A stretch of DNA of 64,000 bases from Bog-473 sp963850095. Its GTDB lineage: Bacteria; Actinomycetota; Acidimicrobiia; Acidimicrobiales; RAAP-2. The first letter of the stretch is position 1. Each line of letters opens with the position of its first letter. Shown in pieces: positions 25,801 through 34,981 of the stretch. The DNA is taken from NCBI GenBank assembly GCA_963850095.1, contig CAWKJX010000008.1, positions 372,001-436,000 of the forward strand. The letters are read 5' to 3'. A program made the translations under genes and the position numbers. The notes beneath the pieces were generated by a model. That model was given only the letters and a program-made list of their open reading frames with translations. It was not told the origin of the DNA and ran no database searches.

Positions 25801-26441
25801 GCCCGCAGGAGGCGCCAGAGCTGGGCCTGCCAGGGAGACTCCCCCGCTTCATCCCCCGGTGGACCGTCACCGTCACCGTCACCGCGACCCGCACCTTCGG
25901 CCACCCCCGCCCAGGCCTGAAGCATCTCCGGCCGGTGGACCGCATAGCGGTCGAACAGGTCGGCCACGTGGCGAATGCTCGAGAAACGCTTCGACCCCTG
26001 CACGGTCACGGAGTTCTCGATGTGCTGGGCCAGCGGCGCCAACCAGGGGTCGTCGAAGTGCTCAGCGACGACCTCCATCAGCGGCCACACGGCCCGCTCG
26101 GGGAGCCAGGGGTCCTCCTTGGGTTCGGTACCCGAGGCGCTCGCCAGCGCCGCCGAGATCAACGCGCCCGGGAACGGGAAGTCGATGTTGGCGCAGACGC
26201 CGTCGTGCCCTCCGGGGCGAGCGCCCAACGTCGCCGAGAGCCGCTGGGTCAGCCATCGTTCGATGCCCCGGCTGTGCACGGAGACGACCTCGGGCGTCAT
26301 GGGATCGTCGAGCGGGTCCGCCACCAGCTCGGCCAGCATCGTCACCAGTGCGTCGGTGCGGTCGGAGCGGTGGACGTGCAGCACCCCGGCAGAGTACGTC
26401 GCCGTTGTCACCGTTCCGCCGGACCGCGCGTGACAGCGCAA
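22866..26441 (-). CDS. recC: Exodeoxyribonuclease V gamma subunit (RecC)
   Basis: The Chi-scanning, inactive helicase-nuclease subunit of RecBCD. It has 1191 residues in this frame. It opens with the RecC-type segment GVLHVHRSDRTDALVTMLAE and VVSVHSRGIERWLTQRL, and has TLVPMRSIPHRVVCLLGLDD in the middle, followed by a degenerate nuclease-like C-terminus. It lacks a Walker A site, as expected. The exact start is unsure: a GTG about 30 bases inside (VTTATYSAG) may be the real one. It follows rmuC by 48 bases on the same strand. Confidence 0.95.
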   Translation of the reverse strand: MRCHARSGGTVTTATYSAGVLHVHRSDRTDALVTMLAELVADPLDDPMTPEVVSVHSRGIERWLTQRLSATLGARPGGHDGVCANIDFPFPGALISAALASASGTEPKEDPWLPERAVWPLMEVVAEHFDDPWLAPLAQHIENSVTVQGSKRFSSIRHVADLFDRYAVHRPEMLQAWAGVAEGAGRGDGDGDGPPGDEAGESPWQAQLWRLLRARIGCPSPAERLVESCGRLRDQPELLDLPPRLSLFGLTRLPASYLDVLDAMAEGRDVHLFLLHPSPALWCRLAESGGVGPASRFMLRSQDPTVTAPHNPLLASWGRDAREMQLVLGGAQADGDSVNDAAPGATEGSRSNEADDPMTLLGRLQDDIRLDRAPSGVAGSGADPRPLLDEGDDSVRVHSCHGRGRQVEVLRDAILHLLEDDPTLEPRDIIVMCPDIEHFAPLIQATFGGHDLSGDAGGGGDRGGNSEGPGDPSRSLEIRLADRSLRQTNPVLGVLAEVLDLSTARITATEVLDLAGRDPVRRRFRFGDDDLLRLEEWVQGSFVRWGFDAEHRASFQLSDIAANTWESGVDRILLGVTMAEEGQRLFGGALPLDDVDNGDIDLTGRFAEFLQRLEQVLDALNGDRSIGEWAEVLAWTTDALSATARRDAWQRAELTTLLDGLVQEATVESVVSAVELSCDDVRSLLADRLKGRPTRANFRTGHLTVCTLVPMRSIPHRVVCLLGLDDGSFPRHIEKDGDDLTARAPRVGDRDPRSEDRQLLLDALLAARDHLVITYSGRDERSNLHRPPAVPVGELLDVVDHTVRGPDGTRARDLIVVAHPLQPFDPRNFEAGEVVGTTAWSFDRLHLAGARAALAPRHRPPDFLAQALADYDTASVGLDQLERFLRHPVRAFLRERLSISLRDKTRDFEDAIPIELNKLEEWQIADRILQARLAGGTHEECVRAEVARGALPPGRLADTLLNEIVGPLDELVRAGTSPLLAASLDVDVNLGGSRGVVGTVAGLRGDVVQTVTYSKLGPAPRLIAWLRLLALSATFPERAFEACTIGRSRNDRFTITTAHVGPLGSDAATRRDVAFRHLSDLVDLFGRGMREPLPLYCRTSAAWAEAVASGKDPARPASDAWASGFRVTKEDKEPEHALVLGPGLPFDELLSCSGVPRGDEAAWEVSERSRFGVYARRLWDGLLAHEQLVDR

Positions 26442-26489
26442 CGTGCCTGTTCGCGGCCGGACCGGCCCGTGACCGGGGCCAGGTTGGGC

Positions 26490-27914
26490 TCAGGCCGGCG
26501 TGCCGGTGCCGGCACCCCCCTCGGGCAGGGCCAGCAGCGTGCCCTCGGGGTACTCCTCGTCGTCTTCGAGCTCGACGGCCTGGAGGCGGCGTGGCGTGCG
26601 ATCGACGGGGGACAACTCGGAGATTTCGGCGGAGCCCGCGCCGACGACGCCAAGGTCGGGGAAGCGGCGAGCCGTCACGAGGACGCGGTTCTCGAACGAG
26701 CCGACCACCTTGTTGTAGGCCTCCACGCTCGAGGTCAGGCTGCGCTGCAGCGTCTGCATGTGGCCGCCCATTGTGCGGAGTCGCTCATAGAGTTCGGCAC
26801 CCAGCTTCTGCACTTCGCGTGCGCTTTCGGCCAGGGTCTCCTGCTGCCAGCTCAACGCGACCGTCTGCAGCAGGGCGATCAGGGTCACAGGTGTGGTGAG
26901 CAGCACGCCGCGCGACATGGCGTACTCCTGGATGCCGGGGTCGGCGTCGAAGGCGGCGGCCAGGAGCTGGTCGCCCGGTATGAACGCCACCACCATCTGC
27001 GGCGACGGCGCGAACTGCTTCCAGTACTCCTTGCCGGCCAACTGGTCGATGTGGGTGCGCACGAGGCGGGCGTGGCGGGCCTGGCACACGGCGCGCGCCG
27101 CGTCGTCGTCGGCGTCGAGCATCTCGAGAAAGGCGTCGAGTGGCACCTTGGAATCGACGACCACTTCACCGCCACCGGGCACGTGCACGACCATGTCGGG
27201 GCGCAGTCGGCGATCGTCCGACGCCTTGGTCACCTGTTCCTCGAAGTCGCAGTGGGCCACCATCCCGGCCATCTCGGCCACCCGGCGCAGTTGCATCTCC
27301 CCCCAGCGACCCCGCGTCTGGGGCGACCGTAATGCGGTGACGAGGTTGCGCGTCTCGCGCTGCAGCTGCTCGTGGCCCTGGTGCAGCTGGGTCACCTTCT
27401 CGTTCAGGCCCTCGTAGGCGCCCTGGCGCGCCACCTCCATCTGCTGCAATCCGCGCTGGTACTGGGTCAACGACTCGCTCAACGGGTGCAGCAGCTCCTC
27501 GATGGCCTGCTGGCGCTGGGACAGGTCGCCTTGCGCGGCGGTGCGGACCTCGTCGAACTTGGTCGAGGCCAGAACGAGGAACTGCTCGTTGTTCTTGGCC
27601 AACGCCTCTGCGGAGAGCTCGGCGAAGGTGCCGGTCAGCCGGGCGCGCTGTTCTTCGGCCCGTGCCGCATCCTCGACCTGCGCGCGCTGCACGAGGTCGA
27701 GCTCGGCCAGGGCCACCGCCCGCGCCGTCTCGGCCGCCGCAGCGGCTTCCGACGCGGCGCGGAGCCCTTCGGCCTGCGCCGCCACCGTCGCCTGCGCGTC
27801 CGTCAGCCGGCCTTGCGCCAGGCGTGCCGCGCCCGAGGCGTGGGCGCTCCGCAACAGGCACACGACGCCGAAGAGGAGCCCGATGGCGAGCCCGACCACG
27901 ATTCCGATGACCAT
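26490..27914 (-). CDS. rmuC: DNA recombination protein RmuC homologue
   Basis: RmuC family proteins limit rearrangements at repeats in E. coli and may be nucleases. The product is 474 residues: an N-terminal membrane helix (VIGIVVGLAIGLLFGVVCLL), a long Ala/Glu coiled coil to about residue 200, then the conserved domain with SPQTRGRWGEMQLRRV, RPDMVVHVPGG and VVDSKVPLDAF. The start is ATG at 27914, directly before the hydrophobic helix; the frame is open further upstream but without conserved sequence. It is likely in an operon with recCBD, an uncommon arrangement that suits a shared repair role. Confidence 0.92.
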   Translation of the reverse strand: MVIGIVVGLAIGLLFGVVCLLRSAHASGAARLAQGRLTDAQATVAAQAEGLRAASEAAAAAETARAVALAELDLVQRAQVEDAARAEEQRARLTGTFAELSAEALAKNNEQFLVLASTKFDEVRTAAQGDLSQRQQAIEELLHPLSESLTQYQRGLQQMEVARQGAYEGLNEKVTQLHQGHEQLQRETRNLVTALRSPQTRGRWGEMQLRRVAEMAGMVAHCDFEEQVTKASDDRRLRPDMVVHVPGGGEVVVDSKVPLDAFLEMLDADDDAARAVCQARHARLVRTHIDQLAGKEYWKQFAPSPQMVVAFIPGDQLLAAAFDADPGIQEYAMSRGVLLTTPVTLIALLQTVALSWQQETLAESAREVQKLGAELYERLRTMGGHMQTLQRSLTSSVEAYNKVVGSFENRVLVTARRFPDLGVVGAGSAEISELSPVDRTPRRLQAVELEDDEEYPEGTLLALPEGGAGTGTPA

Positions 27915-28063
27915 GTGGCCAATGTAACGATGGGGTGTCTCAACTTCGGGGACCGTTGTCCCAGGCACGAAACCCGCAGCGGGCCACGCCTGCCGGCTCG
28001 CCGATTCGGGGTCGTCCCGATGCGCCGCAGCCGGTAGCGTGACCCGAATGGCGTTCAGGCTCG

Positions 28064-28828
28064 GTGGTGGCACCCGAAGTGCCCGTGTGCACGAGGAGCC
28101 CGAGGTTCGGGAGGACCAAGGAAGAGGAGGCACCGGTCGCCCCTCCCGCCGTGCCCCTCGCCATGGAGCAGCCGCTCTGGCCGCGCACGATTCCCGAACC
28201 GCACGAGATCGACCGGATGTTCGCTCAGGTGTTCGCGCTCGTCGCCGAGGGCATCGCCGGCGCCACGCACGCGCTGCTGGCGGGGGATCGCGACGCGGCC
28301 AAGGAGCTCGTCAAGCGGGACGAGGTGGTCGACAAGCTGATCGGTCAGATCATGCACACGGTGCAGGACGAGCTCGTGCACGGCGACACCACGGCGGACG
28401 AGCGCCGGGAGTACGTCGCCATCCTGCGCATGCTGCCCGACATGGAGCGCAACGGCGACCTGGCCGAGCACATCGCACGCCGGGCCGCCCGTGGCCTCGG
28501 CGCCGAAATGTCCGCCCGCAGCCGCGGGCTCGTCGAGCGCATGGGCGAGGTCACGACGACCATCTGGCGCGAGACGGCCGACGCGTTCGCCGAGCGGTCG
28601 GCCGAGGCCGCCACCTACATCGACGACCTGGACGACGAGCTGGACGACCTGCACGTCACGCTGACGGCCGAGCTGGTGTCGGGCTCGATGCCATTGCCCG
28701 TGGCCATCGAGCTGGCCATGGTGGCCCGCTTCTACGAGCGCTTCGGCGACCACGCCGTCAACCTGGCCCGCCGCATGGCCAGCCTGGTCACCGGCGTCCC
28801 CGAGCCGGTTTCGTCGGGGGCGGACTGA
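28064..28828 (+). CDS. PhoU family phosphate-signalling regulator
   Basis: PhoU proteins couple the Pst transporter to the PhoR/PhoB-type kinase and curb phosphate uptake. The helical repeat contains the metal-binding-type sequences ILRMLPDMERNGDLAEHIAR and VARFYERFGDHAVNLARRM (E/DxxxD motifs) expected of PhoU, in two three-helix bundles. About 35 residues at the N-terminus are not conserved, and ATG at 28163 (MEQPLWPR) is a plausible alternative start. It is far from the pst genes at 56-60 kb. It is divergent from rmuC. Confidence 0.87.
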   Translation: MVAPEVPVCTRSPRFGRTKEEEAPVAPPAVPLAMEQPLWPRTIPEPHEIDRMFAQVFALVAEGIAGATHALLAGDRDAAKELVKRDEVVDKLIGQIMHTVQDELVHGDTTADERREYVAILRMLPDMERNGDLAEHIARRAARGLGAEMSARSRGLVERMGEVTTTIWRETADAFAERSAEAATYIDDLDDELDDLHVTLTAELVSGSMPLPVAIELAMVARFYERFGDHAVNLARRMASLVTGVPEPVSSGAD

Positions 28829-28931
28829 GGGCCGACGTCCGAGGGCCGGGGACCGGAGCGGCGGACAGAAGGACGATGGCGCCGGCGCCGATCGAAGCGG
28901 CCCGGCGCCCGATCACGGGCGACGGAGCTCC

Positions 28932-29957
28932 TCAGCCCCGCCGGGCCAGCAGCTCCTCGGCGATCTGCACCACGTTGAGCGCGGCGCCCTTGCGCAGGTT
29001 GTCGCCCGTGACGAAGAAGGCCAGTGAGTTGGCGCCACCCTGGGCCCGCCGGATGCGGCCGACGTAGGAGACGTCGCGGCCGGCCGCCAGGAGCGGCGTC
29101 GGCAGCTCGGCCAGCTCGACGCCCGGCGCCCGCGCCAGCACCTCGGTGGCACGCTCGGGACTGAGGGGGCGTTCGAACTCCGCCACGACGGCGGCCGAGT
29201 GGCCGGTGAAGACCGGCACGCGCACGCAGGTGGCGGTGACGGCGAGGTCGGGCAGGCCGAGGATCTTGCGGGACTCGTTGCAGTACTTCTGCTCCTCGTC
29301 CGTCTCGAACGAGCCGTCGTCCACGATCTTGAACTGCAGCGGGATCACGTTGTGCGCAATGGGCACCGGATAGACCGAGAGCGGCGGGTAGTCGACCGCC
29401 GAGCCGTCGAAGGTGAGGTCGGCCGCCCGGTCCGCCGTCTTGGCCAGCTGCTCGGACAGCTCGCGCACCGCCTCGACGCCGCCGCCGGACACGGCCTGGT
29501 ACGACGCCACGATGAGCCGGGTCAGGCCGGCCTCGTCGTGCAGCGCCTTGAGGACCGGGATGGCCACCATGGTGGTGCAGTTCGGGTTGGCCACGATCCC
29601 CTTGGGGATGGACGCCAGCGCGTCCGCGTTGGCCTCGGGGACGACGAGTGGCACCTCGGGGTCGAGACGCCAGGCCGACGAGTTGTCGATGACGATGGCG
29701 CCGGCGGCGGCCAGGCGGGGGGCCAGCCAGCGGGAGACGTCCGCGGGGGCCGAGCAGAGCGCGAGGTCGATGCCGGAGAGGTCGGCCGTCGCCGCGTCCT
29801 CCACCGTGACCTCGCCGTCGCCCCACGGGAGGGTGGAGCCGGCCGAGCGGGCGGAGGCCAGGTAGCGCATGGAGTCCACTGGGAAGGCGCGCTCGGCCAG
29901 GATGGCGCGCAGGACGACGCCGACCTGCCCGGTCGCTCCGACGATGGCGATGCGCAT
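28932..29957 (-). CDS. asd: Aspartate-semialdehyde dehydrogenase
   Basis: It reduces aspartyl phosphate to the semialdehyde for lysine/diaminopimelate, threonine and methionine synthesis. It has 341 residues, the usual length. NADP loop GATGQVGVVLRAIL is at the N-terminus, the catalytic Cys in VANPNCTTM near residue 128, followed by SYQAVSGGG, and the substrate-binding segment VPVFTGHSAAV. No lysC lies beside it. The hydrolase gene ends 10 bases upstream. Confidence 0.97.
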   Translation of the reverse strand: MRIAIVGATGQVGVVLRAILAERAFPVDSMRYLASARSAGSTLPWGDGEVTVEDAATADLSGIDLALCSAPADVSRWLAPRLAAAGAIVIDNSSAWRLDPEVPLVVPEANADALASIPKGIVANPNCTTMVAIPVLKALHDEAGLTRLIVASYQAVSGGGVEAVRELSEQLAKTADRAADLTFDGSAVDYPPLSVYPVPIAHNVIPLQFKIVDDGSFETDEEQKYCNESRKILGLPDLAVTATCVRVPVFTGHSAAVVAEFERPLSPERATEVLARAPGVELAELPTPLLAAGRDVSYVGRIRRAQGGANSLAFFVTGDNLRKGAALNVVQIAEELLARRG

Positions 29958-29966
29958 CGCGGAATT

Positions 29967-30950
29967 CTACGGGATGGCCGCCGGTCCCGATTCCGGAGGG
30001 TCGGGCGCGCTCTCCACCGCCCGCAGTGTCGGCGTCGTGGCGTGCCAGACGTCCGCCAGCACGGCGAGCACCTGATCCGCCGTGCCGAACTCCCCGAGAT
30101 GGCTCTCCCCCGGGCGCACGACGAACTCGACGTCGGGCAACAGCGCGGCGGCGCGGCGCGCGTCCTCTATGCCGACGAACGGGTCGGCGTCGCCGTGCCA
30201 CCAGTACACCGGCACGGCCACGTCGGCCAGATGGAAGCCCCAGGGCCGACCGAACAGGACGATGTCGTTGACGAAGGCGCGGCACTGGTGGCTCGTCCCG
30301 GACACCAGGTCGTCGATGAACATGGACTCGATTTCGGGTTGGCCGAGGACGCGGCGGTCGCCCTCGGGCAGGATCATGCCGAAGGCGTTGAAGGCCAGGT
30401 GGGCGATCGGCGTCGCCACCTTGACCAGATTGGTGAGCGCGGCCCCGAGCGGGACGCGCAGCAGCGGGAGCACGGCGTTGTAGCGCCGGGCCGCGGCCAG
30501 CAGGCCGTGCACCTCCTCCTCGTCGCCGGTCGTGGGCACGACCGGCCCGAGCAGCCCGGCCGCCACCACGCGCGACGGCAGTTCGTGCGCGCAGGCCAGC
30601 GCGTAGGGGCCGCCCCCCGACAGCCCGACCACCATGAAGCGCTCGTGGCCCAGCCGGTCGGCGACCAGGGCCACGTCGGGCGCCCAGTCGCGCATGTGTG
30701 CGTAGGTGTGGTCGGTGGAGTCGCCCACGCCCGGGCGCTCCAGGCAGACGAGCCGCAGGCCGAGTTCCTCGGCGGCCCGGCGGCCGATCAGCGGGACCTG
30801 CCGGCGGGCGCCCGGCGTGCCGTGGAACCACAGCACCAGCGGCCCGGTGGGGTCGCCGTACTCGGCGAAGCCCAGCCGGCGTCCGTCGGCCAGGGCGATG
30901 GTGCCTTCGAGGCGGGGCGGTGGGCAGGGCGCGACGCCGAGCGGTGACAC
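29967..30950 (-). CDS. Alpha/beta hydrolase
   Basis: A 327-residue cytosolic alpha/beta-hydrolase. The oxyanion segment WFHGTPGARRQ is at about residues 41-51, the nucleophile elbow GLSGGGP near 118, an acid in WWHGDADPFVG and the catalytic His in PGESHLGEFG. The substrate is unknown. The start appears to be GTG at 30950 after AAGGA. It precedes asd by 10 bases and may share its transcript. Confidence 0.85.
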   Translation of the reverse strand: MSPLGVAPCPPPRLEGTIALADGRRLGFAEYGDPTGPLVLWFHGTPGARRQVPLIGRRAAEELGLRLVCLERPGVGDSTDHTYAHMRDWAPDVALVADRLGHERFMVVGLSGGGPYALACAHELPSRVVAAGLLGPVVPTTGDEEEVHGLLAAARRYNAVLPLLRVPLGAALTNLVKVATPIAHLAFNAFGMILPEGDRRVLGQPEIESMFIDDLVSGTSHQCRAFVNDIVLFGRPWGFHLADVAVPVYWWHGDADPFVGIEDARRAAALLPDVEFVVRPGESHLGEFGTADQVLAVLADVWHATTPTLRAVESAPDPPESGPAAIP

Positions 30951-31221
30951 GAGGGGGGTCCTTTTCGTTCTGGTGTTCTGGTGTTTTATGGCGGGGCGGG
31001 TGGGTCGGGCCGGGTCGGGCCCGGGGGGGCCAGGCCACCAGGGGGATCCTGCTACGTAACGCCGGTCGCGCCTGCTCCTTGTGGCGGGCAGCGCATCTGG
31101 GCCTTTATGTGTGCCGGCGCCTCTGCGGTGCTCTTCCGAATTCTGGGCGAAATCGGAAGGGCTCCCCCATAGTCACCCGCTCGGACATGGACCGGTGACG
31201 GGCCTTCGTCCGCTTGCTGTC
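30951..31221. other. Gene-free stretch between the hydrolase and recR
   Basis: A 271-base gap with no coding potential that I can support. It has a nine-base tandem repeat TTCTGGTGT (twice, about 30966-30983) next to the hydrolase start and a G-rich run around 31000-31035 (GGGTCGGGCCGGGTCGGGC). It must hold the hydrolase/asd promoter and the recR end, but no clear -35/-10 pair was found. Confidence 0.5.
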
Positions 31222-31822
31222 TCAGACCTCGAGCCGCCGCCGTCCCTCGAGGGCCCGCCCCAGCGTCAGCTCGTCGGCGTACTCGAGGTCACCGCCCACG
31301 GGGAGCCCGCTGGCCAGTCGGGACACCACCACGCCCAGTGGGGCGACCTCGCGGGCGACCAGCATGGCGGTGGCCTCCCCCTCGAGGGTCGGGTTGGTGC
31401 AGACGATGGCCTCCCGGATGGCGCCCTCCCGGATCCGGTCGAGCAGCTCGTTCAGTTTGAGCTGCTCGCGGCCGATCCCGTCGAGGGGGCTCAGTGCGCC
31501 GCCGAGCACGTGGTAGCGGCCCTTGAAGCCGGTGCGTTCGACGGCCACGATGTCGCGCGGGTCCTCCACCACGCAGATCACCTTCGGCGTCGCGCCGGTC
31601 GTCGTCGCACACCGCGCACAGCTGTCCGATCTCGGCCACGTTGAAGCACACCGCGCACAGCGTCGTGCGCTCCTTGACCGCCACGATGGCGTCGGCCAGG
31701 CGGCGGGCGTCCTCGTCCGGCACCTTGAGTACGTGGAAGGCGATGCGCTGGGCCGACTTGGGACCGATGCCGGGCAGCCGGCCCAGTTCATCGATGAGCG
31801 CGCGAAGGGGTCCGGTGTACAT
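31222..31822 (-). CDS. recR: Recombination protein RecR, one-base frameshift
   Basis: RecR acts with RecO and RecF in loading RecA at gaps. N-terminal helix-hairpin-helix GRLPGIGPKSAQRIAFHVL and the zinc finger CAVCFNVAEIGQLCAVC (four Cys) are in the first frame. After DDDRRD the Toprim part (KVICVVEDPRDIVAVERT, then YHVLGGALSPLDG) continues in the next frame. One extra base near 31587-31591 explains it: the span is 601 bases, 3n+1, and 200 residues result when one base is removed. It starts directly after the dnaX stop. Confidence 0.93.
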
Positions 31823-33728
31823 CTAGCCGGAGACCTCGCTGGCCCCGGGGAATGCCTCGAGGAGGCGGGCCTCGGCCGCCTGGGCCTGATCGGTCTGGTC
31901 CGCCGCCGGCTGGTCGGCGAAGTCGGACGGGTCGAACGCCTCGTCCTCGACGGGGTCGTCTGCGGCGACGACCGCGGCGCGACCACCACCGCCACCACGA
32001 CCACCACCGCCACTCGCCGCCGGCCCCGGCGGCCGGGACGGTGCGGCGCCGCCCGAGGGCGGCCCCGCGGGGTCGTCGTCCACGTCGAGCACGAGCCTCA
32101 CCGGCGTGCCGAAGTGCTCGGCCAGCTTGGCCTCGACCGCCGGCGCCATTTCGACGCAGCGATCACGGTGCGCCGCGTTGGGGAGAGCGAAGTGCGCGCC
32201 GGCGTCGTCGACGGAGACGAAGCGGCCGGCGCTGTAGAGCGCCTTGGCCCGGGCCGGCAGGGCGCGCAGAATGCCGTCGCCCCAGGCCTCGGTCAGGCTG
32301 TCCCGGTCGACGCCGGCGACGGACGCCGGCGTGGCGGCCGCCGGCGGGGCGCTCGGGACGGAGGGCGGCGGCGCCTCGACCGCGGCCGGCTCGCCCGGCG
32401 CCGGGTCGCCCACCTCGACCGCGGGCACCTCCGCCGCCGCCCGCTTGTTCCGCCGCACCGCGCCGAGGGACGGGCGCCCGCCGGCCCCGGCCCCGGCCCC
32501 GGCCGCCTCTCCGTCATCGGGCGCCGCCGCGGTGTCGGGAGTCGGCGCCGGTTCGACCGGCGGCGGAGCGACGGCGGCGGCGCTCCTGGCGCGCCGTCGG
32601 ACGCGGGAAGGCGGGGGCGCCCGAGAGCGCGCGCTCGAGCGCCGAGATGCGGTCGGCCAGCGCCTCCGAGCCCGAGTCGAGGTCGGGCCGCACGGCGCGC
32701 ACGAGGCCGATTTCGAGCACCACCTGCGCGTCCGGGGCGTCGCGCATGTCGACCAGCGCCTGCCCCAGGATCTCCATGCTGCGCACGACGCGCGGCAGTC
32801 CCATCGCATCGGCCAGCGTCGTGAAACGCTCCCGCGCCGCGCCCGAGACGGCGCACAGATCGGGGGCCAGCGCGGCCAGGAAGACCTGGCGCAGGTCGTC
32901 GATCAGCTCGGTGGCCAGTTGCTGGGCCCCCCAGCCGCCGGCGAGCAGGGTGCTGATGGCCACCAGCACCGCCGCCGGCTCGCCCTCGGCCATGGCGTCG
33001 AGCACGCGGGCCAGCTCGGGCCGGGCGGCGTCGGTCGAGCCCGAGGCCACCACCTGGTCCAGGGCGGACAGCGCGTCGCGGGCCGAGCCGCGGCCCCGGC
33101 GCACGGCCGCCTGCACCGCCTCCTCGTCCAGACCCAGACCCGCCGACTCGTTGACCGACTCGAGCAGGTCGTGCAGGGTCTCGGCCCCCAGCAGCCGGAA
33201 CTCGAGATGCTGGGTGCGGCTGCGGATGGTCGGCGGGACCTTCTGCGGGTCGGTCGTGGCCAGCACGAAGACGACGTGACTCGGCGGCTCCTCCAGAGTC
33301 TTGAGCAGCGCGTTGGCCGCCGCCGTCGAGAGCATGTGCACCTCGTCGACGATGTAGATCTTCCAGCGGCCGGGCGTGCCCAGCCCCGCGTGCGCCACCA
33401 GGTCGCGCATGGCGTCGACCCCGTTGTTCGACGCCGCGTCGAGCTCGTGCACGTTGAGCGACGTCCCCGCGGTGGTGTCCACGCACGAGGCGCACACGCC
33501 ACACGGCTCGCCGTCGACCGGCGCCTCGCAATTGAGCGCCTTGGCCAGAATCCGCGCCGACGACGTCTTCCCCGTCCCGCGTGGCCCGCTGAAGAGGTAG
33601 GCGTGCGACACCCGGCCGTCGCGCACGGCGCTGCGCAGCGCGCGCACCACGTGGTCCTGGCCCTTGAGTTCGTCGAACCGGCCCGGCCGGAAGCGCCGGT
33701 ACAACGAGACGAAGGGGGCGTCGGCCAT
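31823..33728 (-). CDS. dnaX: DNA polymerase III gamma/tau subunit, one-base frameshift
   Basis: The clamp-loader ATPase. The first 380 residues have SLYRRFRPGRFDELKGQDHV, Walker A GPRGTGKTSSARI, the four-Cys zinc module CEAPVDGEPCGVCASC, KIYIVDEVHMLS and IRSRTQ. After domain III the frame shifts at about 32575-32600, and a Pro/Ala-rich linker plus the tau C-terminal domain (SLTEAWGDGILRALP) run on in the other frame to TAG at 31823. The span is 3n+1. There is no A-rich slippery run as in E. coli or Thermus, so programmed shifting is unlikely. It is co-transcribed with recR. Confidence 0.93.
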
Positions 33729-33775
33729 GGCGGCCGAGCCTACCCATGCGCTCCGACAGCACGTCCCGGTGCTCG

Positions 33776-33888
33776 GTACGGCGGCCAGGTTGGCTACGGC
33801 ACCCGGCCAGACCCGCTGAGAGCTGCTGCCTTCCGACCCTGACTCGATTCACGAGCGGCCGTTGCGCAGGACCCGGCCGCCGCACCCA
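33776..33888 (-). ncRNA. ffs: Signal recognition particle RNA (4.5S type)
   Basis: On the minus strand the conserved SRP54-binding domain AGTCAGGGTCGGAAGGCAGC is followed by AGCTCTCAGCGGG. GGCGGCC (33881-33875) and GGCCGCC (33786-33780) pair to form the long closing helix, so the whole is a small bacterial SRP RNA of about 110 bases. Ends are approximate. It lies 50 bases upstream of dnaX in the same direction, a common actinobacterial neighbour. Confidence 0.9.
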
Positions 33889-33956
33889 ACATCGGGAACG
33901 TGCAGCTGAACAGGCTAGCGGCTCACCCCGCCGGAGGCGGGCGGACAGCGGCCTCG

Positions 33957-34370
33957 CTACACCACCAGCACGGCGCAGGAGGCCCGGTCCATGACCCCTT
34001 TGGGCACGCCGGAGAGCTGGCGGGTCCCGTGGTGGTCCCGCGACCCGACGATGATCAGGTCGGCCTCTTCCTCGGCCGCCACCCGGGTGATGGCGTCGAC
34101 CGGGTCGGCCAGCACCGGGTGCGTCTCGACGTGGACGTGCTCCCGCTCGGCGGTGATGCGCACCTGGCCGTGCAACCAGTCGGTCGCCCCCGCGCCGATG
34201 TAGGTGTAGCGGAACTCCTCGGGCAGGTCGGTCGGCTTCTCCTCGTTGCGCCTCACGGCGGAGACCACGTGGAGCGTCCCGCCCGAGGTCCGCACCAGGT
34301 CCAGGCCGCGCCGGAGAGCCTTGGCCGCACCTGCGGAGTCGTCGGCACCGACCACGACGGTCTCAAACAC
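33957..34370 (-). CDS. Universal stress protein (UspA domain)
   Basis: A 137-residue single UspA domain. It starts VVVGADDSAGAAKALRRGL and ends in the nucleotide-loop region ADLIIVGSRDHHGTRQLSGVPKGVMDRA-type pattern (GS at the start of the loop, G-V-M-D near its end), then CAVLVV. Such proteins bind ATP or act as stress chaperones. The start is GTG at 34370, overlapping the end of the upstream universal stress gene by eight bases. Confidence 0.85.
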   Translation of the reverse strand: MFETVVVGADDSAGAAKALRRGLDLVRTSGGTLHVVSAVRRNEEKPTDLPEEFRYTYIGAGATDWLHGQVRITAEREHVHVETHPVLADPVDAITRVAAEEEADLIIVGSRDHHGTRQLSGVPKGVMDRASCAVLVV

Positions 34371-34882
34371 GGGCCAGCCGCCCCGTGCCGGCCGCCTCGG
34401 CCTCTTCGCTGGGGGTCACCGTCGGACCGCCGGCGCCGGGTTCACCGGTCCGGCCGCTCGCGGCGCCCGGGGCCACCAGCACCGGCAGGTCGGTGGCCGA
34501 GGCCAGCCGGCTGCGCAGGCTGGCCGCCAGGCGGTGGTGGGCCAGCCGCCGGTGGTCGAGGCCGAGCACAATCACGTCGGCGCCCGATTGGCGGGCCGAC
34601 TCGGCGATGCGATCGGCCAGCAGCCGGTTGCGGGCACCCTGGGTCGGGCCGCTGACCAGGCAGGTGGTGGCGTGGCGGCCGCGGCGGATGCTGGGGGCCA
34701 CCCGCTCGCCGCGGTGCCGCGCCGTCTGCTCGGCCACCTCGACGAACGAGGCCACGCGTGCCGAAGCGGCCCGTGGCGCCCTCGACGAACCCGACGGCCG
34801 ACTCGGCATCGGCCGATGCGTCGAGCACGACCAGCATGCGGCCGAACCCCGGTGTCCCCCCCGAGTTTCCGGTTGTGTCCAT
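34363..34882 (-). CDS. Second universal stress protein, one-base frameshift
   Basis: A second UspA-like gene directly upstream. The first frame starts at ATG 34882 (GGAG 10 bases before) and reads RMLVVLDASADAESAVGFVE. It continues in the next frame from about 34761-34772 as VASFVEVAEQTARHRGE and DVIVLGLDHRRLAHHRLAASL, the end of the fold. The span is 520 bases, 3n+1, so one extra base. About 25 C-terminal residues are Gly/Glu-rich and beyond the domain. The pair probably forms one transcript. Confidence 0.75.
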
Positions 34883-34952
34883 CTCTCTTGCTCCGGTCTC
34901 TTCGGTTCGCCTTCCGGCGGACTCTCCCGGGCTAAAGGTTACACGAAGATGA

Positions 34953-34981
34953 ACTAAACGTGACCTTTTGATTAACCACAA
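34953..34981 (-). promoter_or_regulatory. Candidate promoter of the universal stress genes
   Basis: In an unusually A/T-rich island, TTGTGG (34981-34976) and TTTAGT (34958-34953) on the minus strand are 17 bases apart, about 70 bases before the ATG. Matches are partial. The same stretch reads TTAACCACA and TTACCCACA on the plus strand, resembling DnaA boxes. Confidence 0.35.

Noticed and set aside
28732..31038. 768-codon minus-strand frame overlapping asd and the hydrolase gene
   Set aside because: It is an alternative frame of two conserved genes and its translation is Arg/Gly/Pro-rich without motifs.
32560..32610. Programmed frameshift in dnaX producing gamma and tau
   Set aside because: No A-run or A AAA AAG slippery site and no clear stimulatory hairpin; many unrelated genes in the window show the same one-base shift.
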